DNA of 36,000 bases from Allobosea sp. ASV33. GTDB taxonomy: Bacteria > Pseudomonadota > Alphaproteobacteria > Rhizobiales > Beijerinckiaceae. Both the position numbers and the translations under genes were made by a program. Positions 24,190-32,207 of the stretch are shown piece after piece (positions within the stretch are counted from its first letter, which is position 1; the number at the start of each line of letters is the position of its first letter). The notes under the pieces were generated by a model. It saw only the letters and a list, made by a program, of their open reading frames with translations, did not search any database and was not told the DNA's origin. Where the stretch lies: NCBI RefSeq assembly GCF_016428755.1, contig NZ_JAELTI010000056.1, forward strand, positions 1 to 36,000, written 5' to 3'.

Positions 24190-25221
24190 TCACGCGGCGG
24201 CGCGCACCGCGTCGTAATCCTCCATCAGGACCGCGACAGCATCGCCGCGCTGGACGCGGCCGGGCCCGGCGGACATCCAGAGCACGCCGTCGCGGCGATA
24301 GCGCACCTCGAGCGGGTCGCGGTCGATGTCCTCGACGAAATGCAGGTAGCCCGCGAGATCGCCGGCCCGGCAGACATCGCCGACGACATGGCGCGGCTCG
24401 AACAGTCCGCCGGCCGGCGCGAAGGAATAACCGGCGGCATCGCGCACCATCATGTGGCGCGTACCGGGCGAGCCGTCGCGCTGCGTCGTGTCGGGCTTGC
24501 CGTCCATGAGGCCGAAATGCTTGAGGATGTTGGCCAGCGCCCGATCGGCGATGCGCACGCCCTCGACATTGACGCGGCCCCAGCCGCCGAGCTCCGTGCC
24601 GAGCGAGAGGATGCCGCGCTTCTCGACCGAGGAGGTCAGCGTCGCGCCCTCGTCGACGCCCCAGAACACGACATTGTAGGGCGCGCCGAAGGCGGCGGCC
24701 GCCGCCATGGTGCGTTCGCGCAGGGCTGCGTCGGCGACGTAATGCATGTTGGTGGAGAGCGCCGAGTCGCCGGAATGGCCGGCGGTATGAAGATCGACGG
24801 AGATATCGACCAGCGGCAGCACCACCGTATCGACGAAATGCGCCAGCATCTCGGAGAAGGTGCCGCGCGGATTGCCCGGGAAGCAGCGGTTCATGTCGCG
24901 GTTGTCGACCGGCGAGAGCCGGGTGTCGTTGAGCACGGCCGGCATGTTGAGCGCGGGGATCATGATCACCCTGCCCTGCACCTTCGCCGGATCGAGGCTG
25001 CGGGCAAGACGCGAGACCGCGATCTGCCCTTCGTACTCGTCGCCATGGACGCCGCCGGTGAACAGGACCGTCGGCCCGGAGCCGTTCTTCACGCTGATCA
25101 CGGGGATCTCGACGACGCCCCAGCCGGAGGTATTGCGCGACAAAGGCGCCCGCAGATAGCCGGCCTGCCGGCCCGAAGCTTCAAAGTCGATCTCGCAACG
25201 AATCCGACTTTCCGACGCCAT
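24190..25221 (-). CDS. Succinylglutamate desuccinylase/aspartoacylase-family deacylase (DoeB-like)
   Basis: A 343-residue zinc-dependent deacylase related to AstE, aspartoacylase and DoeB, which removes acetyl from N-alpha-acetyl-diaminobutyrate in ectoine breakdown. Zinc residues are H59 and E62 (TGGVHGDEYEG) and H145 (SVDLHTAGHSGD). DMNRCFPGNPRGT is the substrate-carboxylate region, and a C-terminal beta-domain (FEPRHVVGDVCRAGDLAGYLH) is present. No other ectoine gene is near, so the substrate is probably another N-acyl amino acid. The open frame reaches back into the operator; ATG 25221 with AAGGGG upstream is the start. It heads the leftward operon. Confidence 0.88.
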   Translation of the reverse strand: MASESRIRCEIDFEASGRQAGYLRAPLSRNTSGWGVVEIPVISVKNGSGPTVLFTGGVHGDEYEGQIAVSRLARSLDPAKVQGRVIMIPALNMPAVLNDTRLSPVDNRDMNRCFPGNPRGTFSEMLAHFVDTVVLPLVDISVDLHTAGHSGDSALSTNMHYVADAALRERTMAAAAAFGAPYNVVFWGVDEGATLTSSVEKRGILSLGTELGGWGRVNVEGVRIADRALANILKHFGLMDGKPDTTQRDGSPGTRHMMVRDAAGYSFAPAGGLFEPRHVVGDVCRAGDLAGYLHFVEDIDRDPLEVRYRRDGVLWMSAGPGRVQRGDAVAVLMEDYDAVRAAA

Positions 25222-25248
25222 GGCGAACCCCTTCCCGCTCTTGCGTTT

Positions 25249-25272
25249 CGTATGATTGTATACGATCATACG
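25249..25272. promoter_or_regulatory. Near-perfect 24-bp palindromic operator in the divergent promoter region
   Basis: The half sites are CGTATGATTGTA (25249-25260) and TACGATCATACG (25261-25272). They are inverted repeats with 11 of 12 positions matching. The site lies centrally between the leftward deacylase start (25221) and the rightward gntR start (25301) and overlaps the leftward promoter. Binding by the adjacent GntR/FCD protein is the natural inference. Confidence 0.8.
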
Positions 25273-25281
25273 ACCTGTCAA
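25255..25281 (-). promoter_or_regulatory. Candidate promoter of the deacylase-transport operon
   Basis: On the minus strand, a perfect TTGACA (25281-25276) is followed after 15 nt by TACAAT (25260-25255). The spacing is short but both hexamers are strong. The palindrome covers the spacer and -10 element, so a bound repressor would block the promoter. Confidence 0.5.
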
Positions 25282-25300
25282 GCGAGAGGCAGCGAGCCGG

Positions 25301-26059
25301 ATGACTGAAGCAAGCGAGCAGATGCGGGCAGCCGGGACGGCCGTTCAGGAGCGAGCGAGAAGCTCCGGCCCCGACTGGCAGCCCCTGCAACCGCAGACGC
25401 TCGTGGACCATGCGATCGAGGCGATCATTGCCGGGGCCGCCGCCGGGCTGATCCTGCCGGGCGACCGGATCGTCGAGGTCGATCTCGCCCGCAAGCTCGG
25501 AGTCAGCCGCGTGCCGGTGCGCGAGGCCTTGCGCCTGCTCGAAAGCCAGGGCGTCGTGGTCAGCGAAGCCTATAAGGGCATTCGGCTCCGCCCGGTGACC
25601 AACGAACGCGTCTCGGACCTGATCGAGGCGCGCATAGCCCTGGAGGCGAGCGCAGTGGTGCGCGCGGTCGCCGCCGGCCGCAATCGCGGCTCTCATCTCG
25701 ACGAATTGCGTGCCGCCGTGGCCGAGATGGAATTGATGGCGGCGCGCGGCAGCGCCTATGGCGTCGCGGTGGCCGATACCGCGTTCCACCGCGCGCTCTG
25801 CAGGCTCGGCGGCAACAGCGTCACCTTCGACCTGTGGGAGACGCTGGCGCCGCAATGCACGATCATCTTCGGCCTCGCCACCTTCGGCAAGCCGATGGCC
25901 GGCGTGGTCGAGGAGCATGTCGACCTGCTCTCGGCCTTCGAGGCCGGCGATATCGCGGTGATCACCCGCACGCTCGACGAGCACATCACCGTCATGAACC
26001 ACGCGATGGACTACGAGGCCATCGTCGCCAGGCGCCGCAGGGAAAGGGATATGCCGTGA
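25301..26059 (+). CDS. GntR/FCD-family transcriptional regulator
   Basis: A 252-residue GntR regulator. The winged HTH spans LVDHAIEAIIAGAAAGLILPGDRIVEVDLARKLGVSRVPVREALRLLESQGVV. The FCD domain carries RIALEASAVVRAV, DTAFHRALCRLGGN and the C-terminal EEHVDLLSAFEAGD...LDEHI, with its typical His residues. The frame is open to a TTG at 25256, but that lies inside the operator; ATG 25301 after GAGAGG is used. Its stop overlaps the next start (GTGA), so regulator and enolase paralog B are made together. It probably represses both its own operon and the divergent transport/deacylase operon. Confidence 0.92.
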   Translation: MTEASEQMRAAGTAVQERARSSGPDWQPLQPQTLVDHAIEAIIAGAAAGLILPGDRIVEVDLARKLGVSRVPVREALRLLESQGVVVSEAYKGIRLRPVTNERVSDLIEARIALEASAVVRAVAAGRNRGSHLDELRAAVAEMELMAARGSAYGVAVADTAFHRALCRLGGNSVTFDLWETLAPQCTIIFGLATFGKPMAGVVEEHVDLLSAFEAGDIAVITRTLDEHITVMNHAMDYEAIVARRRRERDMP

Positions 26060-27246
26060 ACGACCAACCCATCACGCGCGCGGCGGGGCGAGCCGGGCTT
26101 CCGCCCTTCCGCATCACCCGCATCGAGGCCGCTCCCCTCTTCGGCGAAAGCCCCAAGGGCGGCTGGTCGGCCGAGATCCGGCCAGAGGATTCGATCCACG
26201 CGCTGATCGCGGTTCATACCGACCAGGGGTTGACCGGCTATGGCAGCGTCTTCACCGATGGGCGCCTCGTTCAGGCAGGCCTGAAGGTGCTGGAGCCGCT
26301 GTTTCTCGGTGCGGACGCGCTCTCGCCCGATTTCGTCAGTGAGAAGCTGCACCAGAACACCTTCTGGATGGGCCGCGGCGGCACGCTGACCCACACGATC
26401 AGCGGCATCGACATCGCGATGTGGGACATTCTCGGCCAGGCCACGGGGCTCAGCGTCGGGCGGTTGCTGGGCGGGCGCTATCGCGAGCGCGTGCAGCCTT
26501 ACTGCTCGCTCCTGATGGAGGAGCCGGCGGCGATGAAGGACGTCGTCGCTGGTTATCGCGACAAGGGATTCAGTGCCTTCAAGATCGGCTGGGGGCCGTT
26601 CGGCCGAGCGCTCGACGTGAAGCTCGACGAGGCGATCGTGCGGGCGGCTCGCGAGGCGGCAGGCGAGAAGTCCAAGCTCTTCGTCGATGCCGGCGCCAGC
26701 GACGCGCTCTGGCCGCATGGGCTGAAATGGGCCAAGCGTACCGCCGAAATGCTGGCGGATTACGAGGTCGGCTGGTTCGAGGAGCCGGTCAGGCCCGACG
26801 CGATCGACGACTATCGCGCGTTGCGGCGTTCCTCGCCGGTACCGATCGCCGGCTGCGAGGTCCTGACCCGGCGCCAGAGCTTCATTCCCTGGCTGACGAC
26901 CGGCGCGCTCGACATCGTCCAGCCCGACGTCACCAAGGTCGGCGGCATCTCGGAGCAGCGCCGCATCGCCTGGATGGCCTATGATCTCGGCATCAGATAT
27001 GTCGGCCATGGCTGGAACACGGCGCTCGGCCTCGCCGCCGATCTGCAGATGGCCTCGGCCTTCCCCGATGCCGACCTCGTCGAGTTCATCGGCGGCAGCC
27101 CCTATGTCGACGGCATCCTGGCGAAGCCTTTCGCGCTCGATGCTGAAGGCTGGCTGACGATCCCGGACCTGCCGGGGCTCGGCGTGACGATCGATCGCGA
27201 GAAGGTCGGGCGGTATACGCCAGATCCGCGGGCGCTGTTCGGCTGA
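26056..27246 (+). CDS. Enolase-superfamily protein (mandelate racemase/muconate lactonizing enzyme family), paralog B
   Basis: A 396-residue enolase-superfamily enzyme. Metal ligands are D211 (LFVDAGAS), E242/E243 (WFEEPV) and E268 (AGCEVL). The Asp-His dyad is D291 (QPDVTKVGGIS) and H318 (YVGHGWN). K176 lies in FKIGWGPFGRAL, the same K-x-GWGP-x-GR signature as paralog A, with Gly replacing the second base of the KxK motif. It starts at GTG 26056, overlapping the gntR stop by 4 nt with AAAGGGA upstream. It ends before repeat copy 4. Two different family members under one regulator suggest two successive or parallel steps on related acids. Confidence 0.9.
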   Translation: MNDQPITRAAGRAGLPPFRITRIEAAPLFGESPKGGWSAEIRPEDSIHALIAVHTDQGLTGYGSVFTDGRLVQAGLKVLEPLFLGADALSPDFVSEKLHQNTFWMGRGGTLTHTISGIDIAMWDILGQATGLSVGRLLGGRYRERVQPYCSLLMEEPAAMKDVVAGYRDKGFSAFKIGWGPFGRALDVKLDEAIVRAAREAAGEKSKLFVDAGASDALWPHGLKWAKRTAEMLADYEVGWFEEPVRPDAIDDYRALRRSSPVPIAGCEVLTRRQSFIPWLTTGALDIVQPDVTKVGGISEQRRIAWMAYDLGIRYVGHGWNTALGLAADLQMASAFPDADLVEFIGGSPYVDGILAKPFALDAEGWLTIPDLPGLGVTIDREKVGRYTPDPRALFG

Positions 27247-27278
27247 CGGCCAAAAAGTCGGGCCATAGGAAAACGCGG

Positions 27279-27366
27279 GTCATCCCGGATGCAGCGAAGC
27301 GGAGATCCGGGATCCATCGTATGGCTCTGCACTCTACGATGGATCCCGGGTCAAGCCAGGGATGAC
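27279..27366. repeat. Palindromic intergenic repeat, copy 4
   Basis: Outer arms are GTCATCCCGG (27279-27288) and AGGGATGAC (27358-27366, slightly diverged). Inner arms are CCGGGATCCATCGTA (27307-27321) and TACGATGGATCCCGG (27335-27349), perfectly complementary. It lies between the convergent enolase and dctD genes, where the stem could help end transcription in both directions. Confidence 0.85.
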
Positions 27367-27406
27367 GCTGTGGTTCCGAGGATCGTCAGCAGGCTCCCGC
27401 AGCAGC

Positions 27407-28771
27407 TTATTCGGTTATCGCGTACGCCGCCCGGTCGATGCCGTGTCGGGCGAGCTTGTCGTAGAAGGTCTTGCGGGGGATGCCGAGCATCTCCAGCGTC
27501 GCGCGGACATCGCCGCGATTGGCTTCCAGCGCCTCGCGGATCAGGTTCGCTTCGATCGCGTTGAGGCGGTCGGGCAGGCTGGCGACCGGGGCGTCCGAGC
27601 GAGCCGCTTGCGCCGGCAGGTCGCCGGAGAGGCCCAGCGCGACACGTTCGGCGAAATGGACGAGTTCGCGGACATTGCCGGGCCAGTCGCTTTCGACCAG
27701 ATGACGCTCGACGGCGCGATCCAAAACCGGCACCGGCCGGCGATATTTTTCCGCCGCACGCGCCAGAAACCGCGTGAAGAGCAGCGGGATATCGCGGCGC
27801 CGTTCGCGCAAGGGCGGGATGCGCAGCGTCACGACATTCAGGCGATAATAGAGGTCCTCGCGGAAGTCGCGGCGCTGGGCGGGGTCACCAAGATCGGCCT
27901 TGGTCGCGGCGACGACCCTGAGGTCGACGCGGCGCAGGTCGTTGGAGCCGAGCGGCGCGATCTCGCGCATTTCCAGCACGCGCAGCAGCTTGACCTGGGC
28001 GGAGGGCGGCATGCTCTCCAGCTCGTCGAGGAAAAGCGTGCCGCCGCTGGAATGCTCGATGCGGCCGATCCGCTTTTTCTGCGCGCCGGTGAAGGCGCCG
28101 GGCTCGTAGCCGAACAATTCGCTCTCGATGACGCTGTCGGGCAGCGCGCCGCAATTCAGCGCCACGAAAGGTTTTTCGCGCCGCCGGCCGAGCCGGTGCA
28201 GCAGGCTGGCGACGACCTCCTTTCCGGTCCCGGTCTCGCCGAGCACGAGGACGTCGACATCGACATCGGCGAGCTCGCGGATGGTCTGGCGCAGGCGAGT
28301 GATGGCGGGTGTCTCACCGATCAGCGCGGTCTCTTCCTCGCCTTGCTCGGCCAGCGCTCGCAGGCGGCGGTTTTCGAGGACGAGCGCGCGCTTCTCGGCC
28401 GCGCGTCTCAATGTCTCGACGAGACGCTCGCCGGCATAGGGCTTGGCGATAAAATCATAGGCGCCCTCGCTCATCGCGCCGACGGCGGTGGCGATATCGG
28501 CATGGCCGGAGATCACGATGACCGGAATGTCGGGATCGAGCGCCCGCAGGCGCCGGAACAATTCGATCCCGTCCATGCCGGGCATACGGATATCGGTGAC
28601 GACGACGCCGGCATAATCGGGACCGATCCGCGCCAGGGCCGCCTCGCCGGACGGCAACGCCACCGCGCGGAAGCCGGCGAGGCGCAGCGCCTGGACATTG
28701 GCGTCGCGCAGGTCGGGATCGTCGTCGACGAAGGAGACCTCGATCGCGACGGAGGCTTCCGTGTCGCTCAT
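27407..28771 (-). CDS. dctD: C4-dicarboxylate response regulator, sigma-54 activator
   Basis: A 454-residue NtrC-class response regulator. The receiver domain has acidic residues FVDDDPD, phospho-acceptor D60 (VVTDIRMPG) and K110 (FIAKPY). The AAA+ domain has Walker A GETGTGKE (178-185), the sigma-54 contact loop GAFTGA (225-230), Walker [11 protein letters not shown] and an Arg-finger region. The C-terminal Fis-type HTH is [27 protein letters not shown]. Its ATG overlaps the dctB stop (ATGA). With DctB it activates dctA in response to succinate, malate or fumarate; this follows from the adjacent dctA, sigma-54 promoter and palindromic sites. Confidence 0.94.
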   Translation of the reverse strand: MSDTEASVAIEVSFVDDDPDLRDANVQALRLAGFRAVALPSGEAALARIGPDYAGVVVTDIRMPGMDGIELFRRLRALDPDIPVIVISGHADIATAVGAMSEGAYDFIAKPYAGERLVETLRRAAEKRALVLENRRLRALAEQGEEETALIGETPAITRLRQTIRELADVDVDVLVLGETGTGKEVVASLLHRLGRRREKPFVALNCGALPDSVIESELFGYEPGAFTGAQKKRIGRIEHSSGGTLFLDELESMPPSAQVKLLRVLEMREIAPLGSNDLRRVDLRVVAATKADLGDPAQRRDFREDLYYRLNVVTLRIPPLRERRRDIPLLFTRFLARAAEKYRRPVPVLDRAVERHLVESDWPGNVRELVHFAERVALGLSGDLPAQAARSDAPVASLPDRLNAIEANLIREALEANRGDVRATLEMLGIPRKTFYDKLARHGIDRAAYAITE

Positions 28772-30588
28772 GCCCCGGCCCTTTCGAGATTGATGACGAA
28801 GCTGGCGCCGGCGCCGGGAACGCTCGTCGCGGTCAAGGTGCCGCCGAAGGAGACGATCATGTCCTGCGAGATCACCAGCCCGAGGCCGAGCCCCTTCGGC
28901 TTCGACGTACTGAACGGGACGAAGAGCTGCGCCAGCGCCTGTTCAGACAGGCCGGGGCCGCGATCCGTGATCGCGATCTCGACCCGCTCGTCGCCTGGTG
29001 TGACCGTGATCGCCAGGGCCGGCTCGCCGCCCTGCCCGCCTTCATGCAGCGCCTCGATCGCATTGCGCAGCAGGTTGACGAAGACCTGCTCGAGCTCGAT
29101 CGGGCGCGCGATGACATGGACCGGCTCCGGCGGGGCCGTCACGAGCGGGGTCACGCCCGCCTGGCGCAAGGGGCCTTCGAGCAGGGTCAGGGCGCCTTCG
29201 ACGATCGTGCCGATCGCAACCGGCGCGAGCGGTTCCTTGCTGCGACGCGCGAAGCCACGGAGCGCCTCGGTGATCGCGCCGATCCGGTCCGTCAGCGCGA
29301 CGATCCGGACCAGCGCGCCGTCCGCATCGTCCGGCTCGGCGCGCTTCAGGAAGGCACGGGCGTTCTCCGCATAGGTCCGCAGGGCCGCGAGCGGCTGGTT
29401 GACCTCATGCGCGACGCCCGCCGTGATCTGGCCGAGGGTCGCGAGGCGGTTGGCCTTGGCGAGCTCTTCCCGGAGGTTGGAAAGGCGTTCCTGCGCCCGG
29501 GTGCGCTTCGCCATCTCGGCGACGAGGCGTTCGTTGGCGCCGGCAAGCTCCGCCGTGCGTTCGTCGACACGCTCCTCCAGCTCGGCCTTGGAGCGGGCGT
29601 CGGCCTCCTGCCGGGCGAGATTGCGCTGACGGCGATAGAGGGCAAAACCGGCCAGCCCCACCCCCGGCATGAGCAAGAGGGCAACCAGCGCCTGCGATTG
29701 CGTGCGCCCGGCGGCGACGGCGGCATCGACCGGCTGAAGCACCTCCAGCAGCCAGTCGGTGGTCGCGACGGGCTGGCGGATGCGAGCGTAGAGGCCGGCA
29801 TAGGGGCCCGTGCCCTGAACGAGCTCGTCGCGCTCCTGCAGCGGCAGCAGGGTCAGCGGCGCGGTGCCGAACTGGAGCGAATCCCGGATGACCGCGGCCG
29901 TCGCGGCATCGAGCGGCGTCTCAACGCGGAAGCGCCAGTCCTCGACCGTCGAGAGCAGCACGACACCGCGTTTGTCGACGACATAGGTCTGGCCGCCGAG
30001 CGCCCGCCAATCCGCCTCGACGCGATCGAACTCGGCCTTGACGACGATCACGCCGAGACTCCGGCCGCCCTCCTCGATCCGCCGGGTGATGTAGAGGCCG
30101 GGCCGCTGGCTGACCGTGCCGAGCGCGAACTGCTCGGCCGTGCCGTTCGCGACCGCACCCCTGAAATAATCGCGGAAGCTGTAGTCGTTGCCGACGAAGC
30201 TCGTCGGCTCGTTCCAGTTGCTGGCGGCGATGGTAATGCCGTCGGGGCCGAGCAGGTAGATCACCGCCGTGCGGGCCTCGCGCGCGATCACTTCGAGCTT
30301 GAGGTCCAGTCCGTGACGATTGCCGCCGGCCAACGCCTGCCGGACATCGGGGTCGCGGGCCAGGATCACCGGCAAGGCGCGCTGCTTCTCCAGCTCGCCG
30401 CGCAGGATCGCCAGCGCCAGCGTGCCGCCGTCGGTCGCCCGGCTCTCCGTCGCGGCGATGGCCCGGCTGCGGCCGATCTCGCCGGCGGCGAAAAGCGAGG
30501 CGACAGCCAGCGCCGCCACGACCAGCCCGAAGACCAGCCAGCGCAGCGTCACGGCACTCTGCCATGGATCGCGCCCGGAACGATTCAT
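28768..30588 (-). CDS. dctB: C4-dicarboxylate sensor histidine kinase
   Basis: A sensor kinase of about 606 residues. Membrane helix [23 protein letters not shown] is followed by a periplasmic double-PAS (dCache) sensor ([23 protein letters not shown] and [22 protein letters not shown] are typical DctB parts). Then come a second helix ([19 protein letters not shown]), a coiled coil, and the kinase core with H394 in [26 protein letters not shown] box [11 protein letters not shown], and G boxes DRGPGLSE and GLGLGLVIS. The start is uncertain. ATG 30588 directly follows AGGGG with almost no spacing, GTG 30615 lies inside an activator palindrome, and an internal GTG just before the first helix is possible. 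Confidence 0.92.
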   Translation of the reverse strand: MNRSGRDPWQSAVTLRWLVFGLVVAALAVASLFAAGEIGRSRAIAATESRATDGGTLALAILRGELEKQRALPVILARDPDVRQALAGGNRHGLDLKLEVIAREARTAVIYLLGPDGITIAASNWNEPTSFVGNDYSFRDYFRGAVANGTAEQFALGTVSQRPGLYITRRIEEGGRSLGVIVVKAEFDRVEADWRALGGQTYVVDKRGVVLLSTVEDWRFRVETPLDAATAAVIRDSLQFGTAPLTLLPLQERDELVQGTGPYAGLYARIRQPVATTDWLLEVLQPVDAAVAAGRTQSQALVALLLMPGVGLAGFALYRRQRNLARQEADARSKAELEERVDERTAELAGANERLVAEMAKRTRAQERLSNLREELAKANRLATLGQITAGVAHEVNQPLAALRTYAENARAFLKRAEPDDADGALVRIVALTDRIGAITEALRGFARRSKEPLAPVAIGTIVEGALTLLEGPLRQAGVTPLVTAPPEPVHVIARPIELEQVFVNLLRNAIEALHEGGQGGEPALAITVTPGDERVEIAITDRGPGLSEQALAQLFVPFSTSKPKGLGLGLVISQDMIVSFGGTLTATSVPGAGASFVINLERAGA

Positions 30589-30597
30589 CCCCTGTCG

Positions 30598-30617
30598 TTG
30601 TGCGGAATCCCGCACAA
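30598..30617. promoter_or_regulatory. DctD-type upstream activating palindrome 1
   Basis: TTGTGCGG and CCGCACAA are perfect 8-bp inverted arms around AATC. Together with the second palindrome 31 bp away it has the layout expected for paired NtrC-class activator sites. It also overlaps the 5' end of the dctB region, so activator binding there could affect dctB expression. Confidence 0.75.
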
Positions 30618-30632
30618 ATCAAGAGGCCGCGT

Positions 30633-30644
30633 GCGGAATTCCGC
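30633..30644. promoter_or_regulatory. DctD-type upstream activating palindrome 2
   Basis: GCGGAATTCCGC is a perfect 12-bp palindrome with the same GTGCGGAA left part as palindrome 1. The two centres are 31 bp apart, about three helical turns, so both face the same side. It lies about 80 bp upstream of the -24 element of dctA. Confidence 0.72.
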
Positions 30645-30719
30645 CGAAGCCCCTCGCAAATTGATTCAGGGCGGCATCGCAAGCGACTGGTTTCGCTGAA
30701 TTATCCTTGCGCGAGCCAG

Positions 30720-30736
30720 TTGGCACGCAGGTTGCG
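30720..30736 (+). promoter_or_regulatory. Sigma-54 (-24/-12) promoter of dctA
   Basis: TTGGCACGCAGGTTGCG carries the invariant GG (30722-30723) and GC (30734-30735) separated by 10 bp and matches the TGGCACG-N4-TTGC consensus completely. It lies 59 bp upstream of the dctA start, with activator palindromes further upstream. Confidence 0.92.
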
Positions 30737-30795
30737 AACGGGGGAGCAGCGGTTTCAAACAAAACCAAAACGACCGCCGACCCAAGGAGCAGAAC

Positions 30796-32130
30796 ATGGC
30801 GACCCCGATCGACATCGCGCCCGCTCATCCGGCGCGCCCGAAGAAGTTTTATCAACATCTCTACGTGCAGGTGCTGTTCGCCATCGCGGCGGGCATCCTG
30901 CTCGGCCATTTCTGGCCGGACCAGGGCGCGGCGATGAAGCCGCTCGGCGATTCCTTCATCAAACTGGTGAAGATGATCATCGCCCCGGTGATCTTCCTGA
31001 CGGTCTCGACCGGCATCGCCGGCATGACCGACATGAAGAAGGTCGGCCGCGTCGCCGGCAAGGCGATGATCTATTTCCTGTGCTTCTCGACGCTGGCGCT
31101 GATCGTCGGCCTCATCATCGGCAACCTGATCCAGCCCGGCGCCGGCCTGCACATCAATCCCGCCAGCCTCGACGCCAAGGCCGTGCAGGGCTACGCCGCC
31201 AAAGCGCATGACGCGAGCGTCGTCGGCTTCCTGCAGAACATCATCCCCGACACGATCGTCGGCGCCTTCGCTTCCGGCGACATCCTGCAGGTGCTGTTCT
31301 TCTCGGTGCTGTTCGGCCTGGCCCTCGCGATGGTCGGCGAGCGCGGCAAGCCGGTGCTCGACTTCCTGCAGGCGCTCTCGACCCCGATCTTCAAGCTGGT
31401 GGCGATCCTGATGAAGGCAGCCCCGATCGGCGCCTTCGGCGCGATGGCCTTCACCATCGGCCGCTATGGCATCGGCTCGGTCGCCAACCTCGCCTTCCTG
31501 ATCCTGACCTTCTACATCACGGCGGCGGTCTTCGTGCTCGGCGTGCTCGGCCTCGTCGCCCGCTATAACGGCTTCTCGGTGCTGGCGCTGATCCGCTACA
31601 TCAAGGACGAGATCCTGCTGGTCATCGGCACCTCCTCCTCGGAAGCGGCGCTGCCAAGCCTGATGGAGAAGATGGAAGCCGCAGGCTGCAAGCGCTCCGT
31701 CGTCGGCCTGGTCATCCCGACCGGCTATTCCTTCAATCTCGACGGCACCAATATCTACATGACGCTGGCGGCGCTGTTCATCGCCCAGGCCATGGACATC
31801 CACCTGCCGCTCGGCGACCAGGTCCTGCTGCTCCTAGTCGCGATGCTCTCCTCGAAGGGCGCCGCCGGCATCACCGGCGCGGGCTTCATCACGCTCGCGG
31901 CGACGCTCTCCGTCGTCCCCGCCGTCCCCGTCGCCGGCATGGCGCTGATCCTCGGCATCGACCGCTTCATGTCGGAGTGCCGCGCGGTGACCAACTTCAT
32001 CGGCAACGCCGTCGCCACGATCGTGGTGGCGCGCTGGGAAGGCGAGCTCGACGAGAACCGGCTGAAGGCCGCTCTCGCCGGCAAGCTGCCCGACTTCCTG
32101 GACGAGCCGCTGATGGCCCCGGCCGAGTAA
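30796..32130 (+). CDS. dctA: C4-dicarboxylate:cation symporter
   Basis: A 444-residue transporter of the dicarboxylate/amino acid:cation symporter (DAACS) family, importing succinate, fumarate and malate. Signature parts are [47 protein letters not shown], the serine-rich hairpin loop [41 protein letters not shown] and the second hairpin [40 protein letters not shown] ends the transport core. AAGGAG precedes ATG 30796. It is divergent from dctBD, with a sigma-54 promoter between and a strong terminator behind it, so it is transcribed alone. Confidence 0.97.
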   Translation: MATPIDIAPAHPARPKKFYQHLYVQVLFAIAAGILLGHFWPDQGAAMKPLGDSFIKLVKMIIAPVIFLTVSTGIAGMTDMKKVGRVAGKAMIYFLCFSTLALIVGLIIGNLIQPGAGLHINPASLDAKAVQGYAAKAHDASVVGFLQNIIPDTIVGAFASGDILQVLFFSVLFGLALAMVGERGKPVLDFLQALSTPIFKLVAILMKAAPIGAFGAMAFTIGRYGIGSVANLAFLILTFYITAAVFVLGVLGLVARYNGFSVLALIRYIKDEILLVIGTSSSEAALPSLMEKMEAAGCKRSVVGLVIPTGYSFNLDGTNIYMTLAALFIAQAMDIHLPLGDQVLLLLVAMLSSKGAAGITGAGFITLAATLSVVPAVPVAGMALILGIDRFMSECRAVTNFIGNAVATIVVARWEGELDENRLKAALAGKLPDFLDEPLMAPAE

Positions 32131-32150
32131 GCCCGACCTGCAGCAAGACG

Positions 32151-32184
32151 AAAGCCGCCGCCGACATCCCGGCGGCGGCTTTTT
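32151..32184 (+). terminator. Rho-independent terminator after dctA
   Basis: AAAGCCGCCGCCG (32151-32163) pairs perfectly over 13 bp with CGGCGGCGGCTTT (32170-32182) around a 6-nt loop, and the T-run TTTTT continues to 32184. It ends the dctA transcript and could also serve the convergent gene at 32208. Confidence 0.92.
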
Positions 32185-32207
32185 ATGTTTTTCGAACGTT
32201 TGTGCTC

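Noticed and set aside
24190..25221. Ectoine degradation (DoeB) as firm assignment
   Set aside because: The deacylase resembles DoeB, but no doeA, doeC, doeD or ectoine transporter genes are near; only the family-level call is safe.
27362..29374. A 670-codon plus-strand frame
   Set aside because: It runs opposite dctD and dctB, both of which have all expected motifs; no domain is seen in the antisense product.
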